The position numbers were made by a program, and so were the translations under genes. Below are positions 6,710 to 16,220 of a stretch of 35,628 nucleotides of DNA, piece after piece (the first letter of the stretch is position 1; every line of letters starts with the position of its first letter). Below the pieces are notes generated by a model that made no database searches, was not told the DNA's origin, and was given only the letters and a program-made list of their open reading frames with translations. The stretch lies in IMG/VR virus record IMGVR_UViG_3300049218_000158, positions 1 to 35,628 of that record; one strand, 5' to 3'. Source of the stretch: a virus.

Positions 6710-7885
6710 TTGAATTTTCTTAGCGATATTATCACATACGTTAGAAGGATCGTCAAGACGCCTACCAATGAAGCCCTATCGGACAATCTGATTATCGATT
6801 ATATCAATCGATTTTGGATGATGGATATACAGGCTAGGATTCAGCTTTTTGATTTCAAAACGACGTATGGGTTCAATACCCAACCTGGTGTAGATACATA
6901 CAATATGCCTTTATATAGTGTGCAAACTGAACCAGGTTCTCAAGAAATTGCGATGTTCCCTGTGTATCAGGGGTTTTTTGGCCCAGCTTATGTTAACGGA
7001 ATTCAAGTGCCCTTCTATACACAATTAGAAGCTTACACTAATCTCTGGCCCGAATATTTTCAATCTTTACAACCTGCAGCAACTGGAAATGGTGGTTCGT
7101 CTTATTCCTTCTACCTTCCGTTCTTTCCAGCTGTTCCAGGTCATATAGATATATCAGGAATCATGGCATCTGGGAACAACCAAGACCCTCCAGTCAATAG
7201 CACATTACTCACATCTGCAAATGAACCATATAATGGCAATTCAATTATTCCGAGTACAAGTGTACAGCCTGGCGTAATCATAACGTCCCAGGATTCAACT
7301 GGGGCAAACGTGGTGGTTTATGACTCGGGTCAATTCTTGGAAGGAAATATCGGTTACGGTCTATTGATGAGCCCAGGAAATGCACCTTTTGGCATTGCTC
7401 CGCTATCTGGAGGCTATTCGACGACTTCAAATACCGTCAACTACGCAACTGGCCTAGTAAATGTCGACTTCCCTGTAAATATCCCCGCTAACACTCCAAT
7501 TAATGTGTCATGCTATTTCTACCAGCCGGGATTACCAAGGGCTATTCTTTATTATAACAATGCTCTTACTCTTCGAAATCCTCCGAATACACAATATTAT
7601 GTTGAAATGTCAGCATATCTTTCTCCTGCGGCGTTCCTAATGACAGATCAAGCGATCCAGTTTGGTTACATGTCTGAATACATTGCTAGAGGAGCTGCGA
7701 GAAAGATCCTTTCAGATACAGGAGATGTCGAACAATTTAACTTTTATGAGCCCCTTTTTAAAGAACAAGAGACTCTTGTATGGAAAAGAAGCCAAAGAAT
7801 TTTCACAAGTAATCGCACGGGAACAATTTTTTCCGAAAATCAAGGGCCTTATAACACTAATGGAATATCTCAGGGAGCAACTTAA
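6710..7885 (+). CDS. Head-tail adaptor / tail tubular A-like protein (391 aa)
   Basis: Likely the ring protein that joins the portal to the tail, of the P22 gp4 / T7 gp11 type. The N-terminus has the typical helical opening (DIITYVRRIVKTPTNEALSD, then LIIDYINRFWM). The end has another helical part (YIARGAARKILSDTGDVEQF, about 325-344) usual for such adaptors. Between them lies a long beta-rich insertion (about 70-270). Translation appears to start at TTG 6710, with AAAAAGG about nine bases upstream; the next ATG is far inside the conserved N-terminus. The gene is longer than the classic P22 and T7 proteins because of the insertion. Confidence 0.68.
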   Translation: MNFLSDIITYVRRIVKTPTNEALSDNLIIDYINRFWMMDIQARIQLFDFKTTYGFNTQPGVDTYNMPLYSVQTEPGSQEIAMFPVYQGFFGPAYVNGIQVPFYTQLEAYTNLWPEYFQSLQPAATGNGGSSYSFYLPFFPAVPGHIDISGIMASGNNQDPPVNSTLLTSANEPYNGNSIIPSTSVQPGVIITSQDSTGANVVVYDSGQFLEGNIGYGLLMSPGNAPFGIAPLSGGYSTTSNTVNYATGLVNVDFPVNIPANTPINVSCYFYQPGLPRAILYYNNALTLRNPPNTQYYVEMSAYLSPAAFLMTDQAIQFGYMSEYIARGAARKILSDTGDVEQFNFYEPLFKEQETLVWKRSQRIFTSNRTGTIFSENQGPYNTNGISQGAT

Positions 7886-8445
7886 TGTCATCATTTACAT
7901 ATATCAATGGTATACCTGCAGCTGCTAACAATCCATCGACAGATCAGCCTAACATGCTCACTAACACAAACTCTATTCCAGAACTGATTGCTGTGGATCA
8001 TGTGAGTTTTAATGCAACAAATGGCGGAACCCATCTTCAGGTGACTCTTGCAACAGAGAATACTCCAGGTGCTCAAACTGATCCTCAATCGGTTATTTTT
8101 AGTGGCGCTGGGAGTGCTAATACAATCGCGGAACTTTTTTACAAGAACGCTAGTGGAACACTCCTTTTAAGTGGTATAAAAGCTTTTGGGGTGTTTACAA
8201 CCAGCGGTAGTGTTGGCAGCGGAACCGTCACTGCTGCCAATTACTATAACATTAATCCAACAATTAGTTACTCAAACGGAACCTACACTGTTACGTTGAC
8301 TAGTGGCGTAACAACTGGAAATAATGCGGTTGTAATAGTAGTCGGACAGAGATTAACTTCTTACTCATTTGCAGGCGGAGTGATAACAGTTGTTGCTTCG
8401 GCAAGTGTTGCTGGCGTTATCTATTTCGTAGTTTTACAAGCTTAA
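7885..8445 (+). CDS. Virion-associated beta-rich protein (186 aa)
   Basis: Start codon overlaps the adaptor stop (TAATG), giving tight coupling. The protein is low in charge and rich in Thr, Ser, Val and Gly, with a C-terminal half that looks like repeated beta strands (GTYTVTLTSGVTTG, VITVVASASVAGVIYFVV). No family was recognised. Its place between adaptor and tail hub suggests a small tail or connector component. Confidence 0.65.
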   Translation: MSSFTYINGIPAAANNPSTDQPNMLTNTNSIPELIAVDHVSFNATNGGTHLQVTLATENTPGAQTDPQSVIFSGAGSANTIAELFYKNASGTLLLSGIKAFGVFTTSGSVGSGTVTAANYYNINPTISYSNGTYTVTLTSGVTTGNNAVVIVVGQRLTSYSFAGGVITVVASASVAGVIYFVVLQA

Positions 8446-8453
8446 GAGGTCAT

Positions 8454-11180
8454 GTGGGAGAAAAACTTGTCATCGGACCCATCGATAAAGGTCTTAGAAC
8501 CGACCGCACAGCTTTCAATATCGACAACGATTCATTCCCCACATTAATTAATGCTTATCAGTGGCGTGGCAGAGTAAAGCGTAAACGCGGAACCGCTCTA
8601 CTAAACAGATTAACAAGAGCTTTCAGTTCCGGTTCCACAACAATCACACTATCCTCCGGTGCAGGTAATATTCTGACTGGATTTTCACTTCAATCAACAG
8701 CAAGTATCATTCCAGGTTCAGTTACGATCGTGGATACCACGGCTAGTGTGACCTACACCGATCCTGGTGCTGCTGGAGTGTTAGTCGGTAGTCCGTCAGG
8801 CTCTGGTACGATCAATTATGCAACTGGTGCAATTACCATTACAGGTGGCGCCTCCGATATTGTGACAGCGGCTTTTAATTATTATCCTGGGCTTCCAGTT
8901 ATGGGATTGGAAGATCTTTACATTTCGACAAGTGCATTTCCCGGTACTTTGGCTTTTGATACGACCTATTCATACAATATCAACACTGCTTCCCCTTACA
9001 ATAGCCACGATGTTAGTTTTTATAAGAATCCTGCATCGGGCACCTATCCCAGTTATGTTCAAAAAAGCACCGATACAGCGACTACTTGGAACGGCCAGAG
9101 TTATCAACAATTTTGGACGTGCAATTATCAGCGAGCATTGTGGGCAACTAATGGAATAAATGTTCCTTTTTCTACCGCCAATATCGGAATGCAATTTAAG
9201 CTCATAACAGGGATTTCCATCACATCTGGTGGTCCTCCTGCAATTGTGGTCTTGACCATCGCAAGTAGTGGACTTGTAGCTGGCGACTTTATCTTTATCA
9301 ACGAAGTAGTTGGTAATACCGGCATTAATTTTCAAACAGGCTATGTAACCAATGTGACTGGATCTTCAGTAACTGTTGAGTTGCCTAATGCAACTATTGG
9401 TGGTTCATATTCATCAGGTGGGATAGCACAATATCTTACTAACAGAGCCAACACTACCATAGACTGTTTAAGGTGGTATGATGGTGACCCAACCACAACT
9501 AATAATGGCTGGGTAAATTTTGCCCCTCCCTTATCTCAACTCGGTTATACTATAGCCGATGCACCCAGCGCTCAATATTATCTCGTCGGAGCAAGGCTTA
9601 TCTTGCCGTTCAAAGATAGGTTGCTATTCTTTGGACCAGTCATCCAGACATCCGCAGCAGGTAGTCAAGTTTACTTACAAGATACAGTCATTTATAGCCA
9701 GAATGGAACTCCATATTATACAGCTTCATTTACAGGTGTAGTTACATCTGCGGCTACGGTTTTTAATCCCATCTTGGTGCCGACTAATCAAACAGCGACT
9801 CCGAATTCATTCTGGGAGGATCAAACTGGCTTTGGTGGATTCATAAGCGCAGGAGTGGATATTCCTATTTTGACGGCTTCTCCCAACGAAGATGTATTAA
9901 TCATTGGATTTGCGACTAAACAAGCACGATTTGTATATACCGGTAATGACTTAGTTCCATTCAATTTCTTCATCATTAATTCTGAACTTGGATCCCAAAG
10001 CACATTTTCATCAGTTACGTTGGATAGAGGTGTCATATCAGTAGGTAATCACGGAATCATCATTACGGCTCAAGTGGGAGCTCAAAGAATAGATCTCAAT
10101 ATTCCCGATCAAATATTTGAATTTAATCTTACGAACAATGGTCCCCAAAGAATTTGTGCACAAAGAGACTTTGTTAATGAATGGATCTATTTTACTTATC
10201 TTAGCAACCAATCCAATTATTTATACCCTAATCAGACTCTTCAATATAACTATCGCGACGAATCTTGGGCTATATTTAACGAGTCTTATACGACTTATGG
10301 AACTTTTAGAAAATCAACTGGGTATACATGGGCTACTATAGGAAATGTCTATCCTACTTGGGCTGCTTGGGATGAACCGTGGTACGCCGGATCTTCGACT
10401 TTGCTTCAACCACAAGTCATCGGTGGAAATCAGCAGGGCTTCGTTTTAACAAGAGATGAGGGTACAGCAGAAGGAAATTCGCTCTACATTCAAGGATTTT
10501 CAGCTAGCGTCGTCACATCTCCAGCTCATGGACTGAATACCAACGATTATATCGTAATATCCGGTTGCTTGGGCACAGTCGGTACACAAGTCAATGGAAA
10601 AATATTTAGAATTACATCTCTTACCGCTAATACTTTTAGTATAGATCCTTCTATTTCAGGAGGCACCTATTTGGGTGGTGGTTTAATTCAAAGAATGTAT
10701 ATCCCATATATCCAGACAAAACAATTTCCGGTCGCATGGGAAATGGCTAGAAAAACGCGTTTAGGCGCTCAACAATACCTTTTTACTACGACATCGAATG
10801 GAAGGATTACCCTACTGATCTTCCTTAGCCAAAATGCCTCTAGTCCATACAACGCCGAAACAGGATTAGATCCAGGACCGATTGTTCCAAGTCCTAATAG
10901 TTTTAATAATTCATTGATCTATAGCACAGTGTTATACACTTGCCCTGAAAGCACCAACTTAGGTCTTACTCCCGCCAATATTAATTTACAGATTCCAACA
11001 TCACAGCAGCAGTCGCAGACATGGCATCGTATGAACACAAGTTTGATTGGTGACACTGTTCAAATTGGTTTCACATTATCTGACGCGCAGATGAGGGATG
11101 TTAATTTCTACAATCAATTTGCCGAAATCGAGTTCCATTCAGCAATCTTGGATTTACAACCAAGCCAACTATTAGTGTGA
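8454..11180 (+). CDS. Large tail hub / DNA-stabilisation-type protein (908 aa)
   Basis: Likely the tail nozzle or hub, in the position and size range of P22 gp10 / T7 gp12 beta-propeller proteins. The N-terminus has the family-like opening PIDKGLRTDRTAFNIDNDSF followed by NAYQWRGRVKRKRGT. The rest is beta-rich, with DEDVLIIGF-type and ARFVYTGNDLVPF-type repeats near 470-510 and a module near 680-750 (SPAHGLNTNDYIVISG, then FSIDPSISGG) resembling the FCCH-like domain of the 4448 gene. It starts at GTG 8454, five bases after AAGAGGT. Together with adaptor and fibres it would form the short tail. Assignment is by order and general pattern. Confidence 0.65.
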   Translation: MGEKLVIGPIDKGLRTDRTAFNIDNDSFPTLINAYQWRGRVKRKRGTALLNRLTRAFSSGSTTITLSSGAGNILTGFSLQSTASIIPGSVTIVDTTASVTYTDPGAAGVLVGSPSGSGTINYATGAITITGGASDIVTAAFNYYPGLPVMGLEDLYISTSAFPGTLAFDTTYSYNINTASPYNSHDVSFYKNPASGTYPSYVQKSTDTATTWNGQSYQQFWTCNYQRALWATNGINVPFSTANIGMQFKLITGISITSGGPPAIVVLTIASSGLVAGDFIFINEVVGNTGINFQTGYVTNVTGSSVTVELPNATIGGSYSSGGIAQYLTNRANTTIDCLRWYDGDPTTTNNGWVNFAPPLSQLGYTIADAPSAQYYLVGARLILPFKDRLLFFGPVIQTSAAGSQVYLQDTVIYSQNGTPYYTASFTGVVTSAATVFNPILVPTNQTATPNSFWEDQTGFGGFISAGVDIPILTASPNEDVLIIGFATKQARFVYTGNDLVPFNFFIINSELGSQSTFSSVTLDRGVISVGNHGIIITAQVGAQRIDLNIPDQIFEFNLTNNGPQRICAQRDFVNEWIYFTYLSNQSNYLYPNQTLQYNYRDESWAIFNESYTTYGTFRKSTGYTWATIGNVYPTWAAWDEPWYAGSSTLLQPQVIGGNQQGFVLTRDEGTAEGNSLYIQGFSASVVTSPAHGLNTNDYIVISGCLGTVGTQVNGKIFRITSLTANTFSIDPSISGGTYLGGGLIQRMYIPYIQTKQFPVAWEMARKTRLGAQQYLFTTTSNGRITLLIFLSQNASSPYNAETGLDPGPIVPSPNSFNNSLIYSTVLYTCPESTNLGLTPANINLQIPTSQQQSQTWHRMNTSLIGDTVQIGFTLSDAQMRDVNFYNQFAEIEFHSAILDLQPSQLLV

Positions 11181-11181
11181 T

Positions 11182-11652
11182 ATGTCCAGTAATGTCGTAA
11201 ATGCCTCACCTTTTTTAAGAACTACAAGAAGCTTTCCGGAAGAATTACAACCGCTGACCGTCGAGATCAACAAAAGCTATCTAGACATTGCCAATGCAGT
11301 AAATGATCGAACCATAGGATTGTTTCCCGTCAATAGACCGGCTATAACTGGGGAAGGGTGGTTTATCGCGTCCAATCAAAAGCAGCAAACGCTGAGACAA
11401 GTTTATACATTCACTTCAACCACTTCGATTAATCATGGAATTACAATATATAATCCTGGACAGTTCACTTCTTGCTATGGCAGTTATACTGATGGAACTA
11501 ATAGTTATGGATTAATTTTTGGAACTTCTACGGCAGTTGCGGGCTTGATTACATTTTACCTCACATCATCGCAAATCGTCTTTGAAACAGGATCTGGAGC
11601 GCCATCATTAAGCTCAGGAACTATCGTTCTTGAATGGCTGAGTGCTCCTTAA
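11182..11652 (+). CDS. Virion protein of unknown function (156 aa)
   Basis: Begins one base after the tail-hub stop. Residues 1-60 are helical and polar (NKSYLDIANAVNDRTIGLF), and 70-156 are beta-rich with low charge (TFTSTTSINHGITIYNP). No family was identified, but proteins of this shape commonly follow the hub gene in podovirus-like genomes with N4-gp56 coats. A tail knob or fibre-attachment role is inference. Confidence 0.6.
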   Translation: MSSNVVNASPFLRTTRSFPEELQPLTVEINKSYLDIANAVNDRTIGLFPVNRPAITGEGWFIASNQKQQTLRQVYTFTSTTSINHGITIYNPGQFTSCYGSYTDGTNSYGLIFGTSTAVAGLITFYLTSSQIVFETGSGAPSLSSGTIVLEWLSAP

Positions 11653-11719
11653 CTTCTTTTTATATCTATATTTAAATAATTCTTTACCAATGTTACTCTA
11701 AAAATAAAACGGTAAATCT

Positions 11720-12316
11720 ATGAACTCACTCGGTGGATCTACAGGCCCAACTGGCGGAAATATGCTTCCTAAAGGTTATAAGTACGGGCAACTTCAGAAT
11801 TTTACGCCTGAACAAATGAATCTATTCCAAAACTTATTTTCTCAAGTGGGGCCTAATAGTCAACTTGCTCAATTAGCAGGTGGTGATCAATCTCAGTTTG
11901 AACAATTGGAAGCTCCAGCGCTAAGACAATTTCAGGGACTACAAGGCCAATTAGCCTCTAGATTTAGTGGTATGGGATCAGGAGCTCGGAGATCCAGCGG
12001 GTTCCAAAATGCAGCAACGAGCGCTTCGCAGGATTTTGCCGAAAGATTACAGAGTCAAAGGATGGGTTTGCAAAGACAGGCTCTTCAAGATCTGATGGGT
12101 CTGAGCGATCAATTACTCTCTCAAAGGCCTTATGAACAGTCTTTGCAAACCCATCCTTTTTTAGTAAAACCAGATAAGAAGAAACAATTATGGGAAAGTC
12201 TGCTTGGTGGCGGATTACCAATTGCAGGAGTTGCTATCGGTGGAGCATTTGGTGGACCAGCAGGAGCGATGATTGGTGGTCAAATTGGCAGTTCAGCAGC
12301 ACAAGCTTTTTTATAA
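11720..12316 (+). CDS. Internal virion / DNA-ejection-type protein (198 aa)
   Basis: Gln/Ser/Leu-rich protein of a composition typical of ejected internal proteins. The central region (about 50-140) has many Gln/Phe/Leu residues (RQFQGLQGQLASRFSGMG). The C-terminus (about 163-198) is a Gly/Ala-rich hydrophobic segment with glycine-zipper spacing (GGLPIAGVAIGGAFGGPAGA), suited to membrane insertion during DNA entry. It heads a block of three such genes ending at 15072. Function is inferred from composition and order. Confidence 0.6.
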   Translation: MNSLGGSTGPTGGNMLPKGYKYGQLQNFTPEQMNLFQNLFSQVGPNSQLAQLAGGDQSQFEQLEAPALRQFQGLQGQLASRFSGMGSGARRSSGFQNAATSASQDFAERLQSQRMGLQRQALQDLMGLSDQLLSQRPYEQSLQTHPFLVKPDKKKQLWESLLGGGLPIAGVAIGGAFGGPAGAMIGGQIGSSAAQAFL

Positions 12317-12328
12317 AGGGAGAAAGCA

Positions 12329-12970
12329 ATGGTACAAATTATAGATGAATATAGAGAACCATCAACTTCCGAAAAGTTTGGTAGAGCTTTTTCTAATGCT
12401 GGACAGACTGCAGCTACGCTCGTGCCGCAACTTCTAATGCAAAAGCAAGGAGCCAAAAATGAAAATGAAGCAATTAGACGATTAATCGGCGAGGACTTAG
12501 CTGGCATACAAGATCCCGCTTTAAAAAAAATTGTTGTTGAAGAGTTCTTGAAAAATCAAGGAGCTCAGCAAAAACAAATGATGCAAGAACAAGAAAAGAT
12601 AGCTCCTTTTCAAGCTGGTCTTGAAACTATCCAAAGAATGAGAAGTATCAGACAGAAAGGAAGACTTGGCAGAGGATCTGGAGCAGTAGGTTTTTTTGGT
12701 GGTCAAACTGGGAAAGATAGAGGCGAATATTCTCAACTTGGAAAATCACTCATTTCTTTATCTAGTAATATCCCAATCAGGAATAAAGCAGAATTTGAAG
12801 CCTTAGCAGAGCATCTTTATGATCCTTCTGTCCCTGATAGTGAAGCTGAAGGAATTTTAGATGCTATGGAATCTATTATTCAAAGATCCTTAGGTGAGAA
12901 AGATTCAATAAGAACATCTTCTCAATCAAATAGAAAAGAAAAACCTCCTTTAACTTCTTTTTTTAGGTAA
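12329..12970 (+). CDS. Internal virion-type protein (213 aa)
   Basis: No domain was recognised. It is helical, Gln/Lys/Glu-rich, with a likely coiled coil near 75-105 (EEFLKNQGAQQKQMMQEQEK). AAAGGGAG precedes ATG 12329. It sits between a Gly-zipper protein and the 699-aa ejection-type protein, so it probably belongs to the same internal set. The gap to the next gene is two bases. Confidence 0.6.
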   Translation: MVQIIDEYREPSTSEKFGRAFSNAGQTAATLVPQLLMQKQGAKNENEAIRRLIGEDLAGIQDPALKKIVVEEFLKNQGAQQKQMMQEQEKIAPFQAGLETIQRMRSIRQKGRLGRGSGAVGFFGGQTGKDRGEYSQLGKSLISLSSNIPIRNKAEFEALAEHLYDPSVPDSEAEGILDAMESIIQRSLGEKDSIRTSSQSNRKEKPPLTSFFR

Positions 12971-12972
12971 AT

Positions 12973-15072
12973 ATGGCAAAGCAATTTGATTATCAAGGTG
13001 CAAAACAAGCAGGTTATTCAGATGAAGAGATAAATCAATTTTTATCTGAAAAGCACTCGAATTTTGATTTTCAAGCTGCCCAAGAAGCTGGATATAGCCC
13101 TGCTGAAATTAATGATTTCTTGTCTAACCATAAACCTAAAAGAAATATGGCTGAGAAAGCAGGAAGAATAGCTACACAATATGGAGTTGGAGCTTTAGAA
13201 AATGCTTTATTACCTTATGAAATTGGAGTTCTTCCTTTAGCAATGGAAGGAGGTCAAGAAGCATTAGGAGATTTATTTACTCGGGATGTTTTATCTGAAG
13301 TTTATCCTACTGAAGAAGAAGGAAAAAATGTTGGTCCTCGCGAATTAAGAGAGCCTGTTGATATTGGTGTGCGTAGTCTATTAGAAAAAGGAACTGGGCT
13401 GGACTTAAAACCAGAAGGGGCATTAGAAAAAGCTGCATCATGGATAGGATTTATAAAGAAACCAGGTACTTTAAAATCTCTTATTAATGCTGGATTAAAA
13501 CCAAAAGAAACTTTTAAAGCACTTATGCCTTTAGGAGAAGAGGTATTTCGAGGACTTGGAGCTGGAACAGCCTTAGAAATAGCAGAAGATGGCAATTTTG
13601 GTCCAATCGGTACTATATCGTCCGCTGTATTAGGAGACGTATTAGGAAGTGGTATTAAGGGATTAGGAAAAGCTGTTTTGTCCCCTAAAAAATCTTTAGC
13701 TAAACTTGCATCAAAATTTACCAAATCTGAAAATTCAGAGCTTCAAAAACAATTAATTAATGATTTTAGACAAGCTGGAATTCAGGCAGATATTGGGACT
13801 ATTACAGATAGCAATATATTAAAATGGATGCAAACACGTCTTTCACAATCCTCATTAGTTGGGAAAGATTTAGAAAATTTCAAAAAGCAGCTAACTGATC
13901 AAGTCAAAGAAGAGTATAAAAAACTTGCCGATGGTCTTGGAGAAGCTAAGTTTTCCACTTTACATGAAGCATCAGAAGTGGGTAAAGAATATCTCACTGA
14001 GATCAGAAACGCTGAAAAATCTCGCATCAGTAAAATATATGATAAAGCAGAAAAATCACTTCCTGAAAATGCCTCAATTAACCCGATTAAGATTGCCTCT
14101 GTTGTTGATAAACTTGAAAGAGCCTTAAAACCTGGCTCTGTAAAATCTACTGAACAAAAAGCTGTTCTAGATGTCCTTGAAAAGTTTAAAGGTGATCTTT
14201 ATGATTCATCAGGCAAATTAAAAGATTTAGCCATGAAAGATCTACTTAATAATAAAAAAGCTTTAGGTGAAATTGTTGATTTTGAAATTCAAGGTGGGCA
14301 AAAACAACTCTTAAAAAATCTTATCTCAGAATTAGATAAAGCTGCTTTATCTTATGGAGTTGGCAAAAGTCAATTTCCAAAATTATATAGTGAAGCTAAT
14401 CAGGACTTTTCTAAATTTGCAAAGACATTTAGAAATAAAAATATCGATAGAATTTTAAGATCAGAAGATCCTTCGGTACTTATGAACAAAATGAATACAG
14501 TTCAAGGGATTAGAGAACTAAAGAAAGCATTAAATATTACTCCAGAAGGTAAAAATACATTTAACAATCTAAAACGTTTGAAATTTGATCAGATGATTGG
14601 CGATAAGATGATTTCTAATACTTCTGAACAATTAAAGTTAGGAACATTTTCCAATTTATTGAAGAATCCAAAAGATAAACAATTAGCTATCGAACTACTT
14701 GGTAAAGAATCATTCGCTAAATTAGAACGATTGCAAAAAGCTACTGGAAAATTAGCTGAATCAGCACAAAAATTTTTCAATGCTTCTCAAAGCGGTGTAA
14801 CTGTAATTGATATGGCATTAATCGGAAATGCATTAAAAGATATTGGAATGCTATTAGCTGGAAATCCATGGCCATTTGTAAAAACATCAAGTGGTTTTTT
14901 AACAGCAAAAGGATTGTCTAAATTGATGGCAGACCCTGAATTCTTAAAACTTGTAGAAGATGCAATGTTAGCGGCTAGCAAAAATGATATTCCTAAAATG
15001 GTCCAAGTCGGAAGAAAATTGCAAGAACCACTAAAAGCCGCTTATATTCAATCTAATCAGCAAACCAATTAG
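12973..15072 (+). CDS. Large internal/ejection-type protein (699 aa)
   Basis: Likely an internal protein ejected with the DNA. It opens with two copies of a short motif: FDYQGAKQAGYSDEEINQFL (about 5-24) and FDFQAAQEAGYSPAEINDFL (about 33-52), a tandem repeat found in many large phage internal proteins. A central hydrophobic part (about 60-110 and 180-230) and a long Lys/Glu-rich helical region (about 235-560) follow, then a hydrophobic segment (VIDMALIGNALKDIGMLLAG, near 616-635). No lytic transglycosylase motif was found. Codon use is more AT-rich than in the upstream tail genes. Its 3' end overlaps the leftward 49-aa gene by 20 nt. Confidence 0.68.
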   Translation: MAKQFDYQGAKQAGYSDEEINQFLSEKHSNFDFQAAQEAGYSPAEINDFLSNHKPKRNMAEKAGRIATQYGVGALENALLPYEIGVLPLAMEGGQEALGDLFTRDVLSEVYPTEEEGKNVGPRELREPVDIGVRSLLEKGTGLDLKPEGALEKAASWIGFIKKPGTLKSLINAGLKPKETFKALMPLGEEVFRGLGAGTALEIAEDGNFGPIGTISSAVLGDVLGSGIKGLGKAVLSPKKSLAKLASKFTKSENSELQKQLINDFRQAGIQADIGTITDSNILKWMQTRLSQSSLVGKDLENFKKQLTDQVKEEYKKLADGLGEAKFSTLHEASEVGKEYLTEIRNAEKSRISKIYDKAEKSLPENASINPIKIASVVDKLERALKPGSVKSTEQKAVLDVLEKFKGDLYDSSGKLKDLAMKDLLNNKKALGEIVDFEIQGGQKQLLKNLISELDKAALSYGVGKSQFPKLYSEANQDFSKFAKTFRNKNIDRILRSEDPSVLMNKMNTVQGIRELKKALNITPEGKNTFNNLKRLKFDQMIGDKMISNTSEQLKLGTFSNLLKNPKDKQLAIELLGKESFAKLERLQKATGKLAESAQKFFNASQSGVTVIDMALIGNALKDIGMLLAGNPWPFVKTSSGFLTAKGLSKLMADPEFLKLVEDAMLAASKNDIPKMVQVGRKLQEPLKAAYIQSNQQTN

Positions 15073-15202
15073 GAATGATCCTGTCAATTACCACTGATCC
15101 AATTGCAATTATACCAGAAGCGATATAACCATATAGGCCACCACACCCCAAGCAACCACACAAAAAAACTAGTCCTATAAATCCTTTGATAATAGCTTTC
15201 AT
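15053..15202 (-). CDS. Small Cys-rich membrane protein (49 aa)
   Basis: The protein is almost entirely hydrophobic, with an N-terminal Lys pair followed by GFIGLVFLCGCLGCGG and then YIASGIIAIGSVVI. This could be one or two membrane segments, or a lipoprotein with LCGC as a loose lipobox. AAAGGAAT lies six bases before ATG 15202. The start overlaps the stop of the upstream 53-aa gene (ATGA), so the gene is third in the rha unit. It is one of several candidates for a holin- or spanin-like role, for which there is no direct evidence. Confidence 0.68.
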   Translation of the reverse strand: MKAIIKGFIGLVFLCGCLGCGGLYGYIASGIIAIGSVVIDRIIPNWFAD

Positions 15203-15360
15203 TTTGATTCCTTTTCATTTTCTATTTCTTCATCAAAAATTGAATGAAGTAATCTCAAAGAAGAAGCACCATAGATAAATTCACCTTGAGTGATTTCTCC
15301 TTTATTGAATTTGTCTATTAATTCTTCAATTGGCATCGTTAAAAATTTATCTAGACTCAT
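15199..15360 (-). CDS. Small acidic protein in rha operon (53 aa)
   Basis: Acidic, helical protein (MSLDKFLTMPIEEL; ends FDEEIENEKESK). It starts inside the end of the rha gene (14-nt overlap) and its stop overlaps the next ATG, so the three leftward genes form a coupled operon. No family recognised. Its size and charge would suit a regulator partner or an anti-repressor, which is speculation. Confidence 0.68.
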   Translation of the reverse strand: MSLDKFLTMPIEELIDKFNKGEITQGEFIYGASSLRLLHSIFDEEIENEKESK

Positions 15361-16090
15361 GTTTATCCATTATTTTTTTTATGGGGGTTTTCCCAATTAG
15401 AAGCTCAAACATCTCTATTCTTTCTTTAGCTAATTTATAACCCTCTTTATAATTCAGGTTCTTTTCTATTACTTCATTTAAAGCCTTACTAATGATTAGA
15501 TCAGCAGTCTTTAGTTTATCAAGATCAGTACTACTGACTAGATCCCGTAAATTTTTTGATTTTAATGATAAGATCTCATCTGAAAGTAATGTTTTATTTT
15601 CCATCTTGGTTAATAGAACATAATATTTTTCAGAATTGCTGCTGCCTTGACCTTTCGCATATTCTATAAATTGTTGAATAATATCAGTCTCCAACCTCCG
15701 AATTGGTTTTCCTAAAGCTCTTTTCTCATTCCATTCAGCATTCTGTCTTTGTATAAGGATTTTTTGGAGCAGTTTTCTTTGTTTAAAAAATTCAGAAGTT
15801 AAAAAAAGCTTGAAAGCTCTTACGGTTTCATTATTGGTTAAAAGAGTTGTCAAATATGTAGCCTGAGGTTCATTCAGAAGATATTCTTCGATTTGTCTTC
15901 CTCTATTTTTCTTGTCTATTTGTTGCAACGGCGTTGTAATAAATCCAAATGTTTCAAACTCACTTTTGTATTTATCAACCAACCTTTTTAAAGAACGATG
16001 CTCTACACCAAAGCCTTTCGATAGTTTCCAAGTCCCTACTAACAACTCTTCACCTTTTATGATGATCAAACCAGAATCCATATTGTACAC
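15347..16090 (-). CDS. rha: Rha-family phage regulatory protein (247 aa)
   Basis: Rha-type proteins are phage-encoded regulators, common in temperate phages, that can affect growth when host factors are limiting. The N-terminal 100 residues show the family pattern: a helix-turn-helix-like start (WKLSKGFGVEHRSLKRLV, about 17-34), then FETFGFITTP, then EYLLNEPQATYLTTLLTN and RAFKLFLTSEFFKQR. The rest is helical and charged, probably for dimerisation. AGGTG lies about six bases upstream of ATG 16090; a second ATG is at 16081. The gene is leftward inside the rightward structural region and leads the genes at 15360 and 15202. Confidence 0.75.
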   Translation of the reverse strand: MYNMDSGLIIIKGEELLVGTWKLSKGFGVEHRSLKRLVDKYKSEFETFGFITTPLQQIDKKNRGRQIEEYLLNEPQATYLTTLLTNNETVRAFKLFLTSEFFKQRKLLQKILIQRQNAEWNEKRALGKPIRRLETDIIQQFIEYAKGQGSSNSEKYYVLLTKMENKTLLSDEILSLKSKNLRDLVSSTDLDKLKTADLIISKALNEVIEKNLNYKEGYKLAKERIEMFELLIGKTPIKKIMDKHESR

Positions 16091-16220
16091 CTATTTAATG
16101 TAAATTCTCCATTAAATTAATAAATTAATGTTATTTTGTCATCAAATATTTTCTTTATAGTTCTTTACGTAATATCTAATGTAAATTAAATTTCTAATTT
16201 ACCAGTTAAGGAGATTTTTT
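16091..16220. promoter_or_regulatory. Divergent control region between rha and tail fibre genes
   Basis: AT-rich 130-bp gap. It holds a perfect 11-bp direct repeat TAATGTAAATT at 16096-16106 and 16177-16187, one next to each gene start. This layout suggests binding sites for a regulator of both directions, possibly Rha. The rightward gene has AAGGAGA before ATG 16221. The leftward strand has a weak TTGATG, 17 nt, TATTAA pair ahead of rha. Confidence 0.45.
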
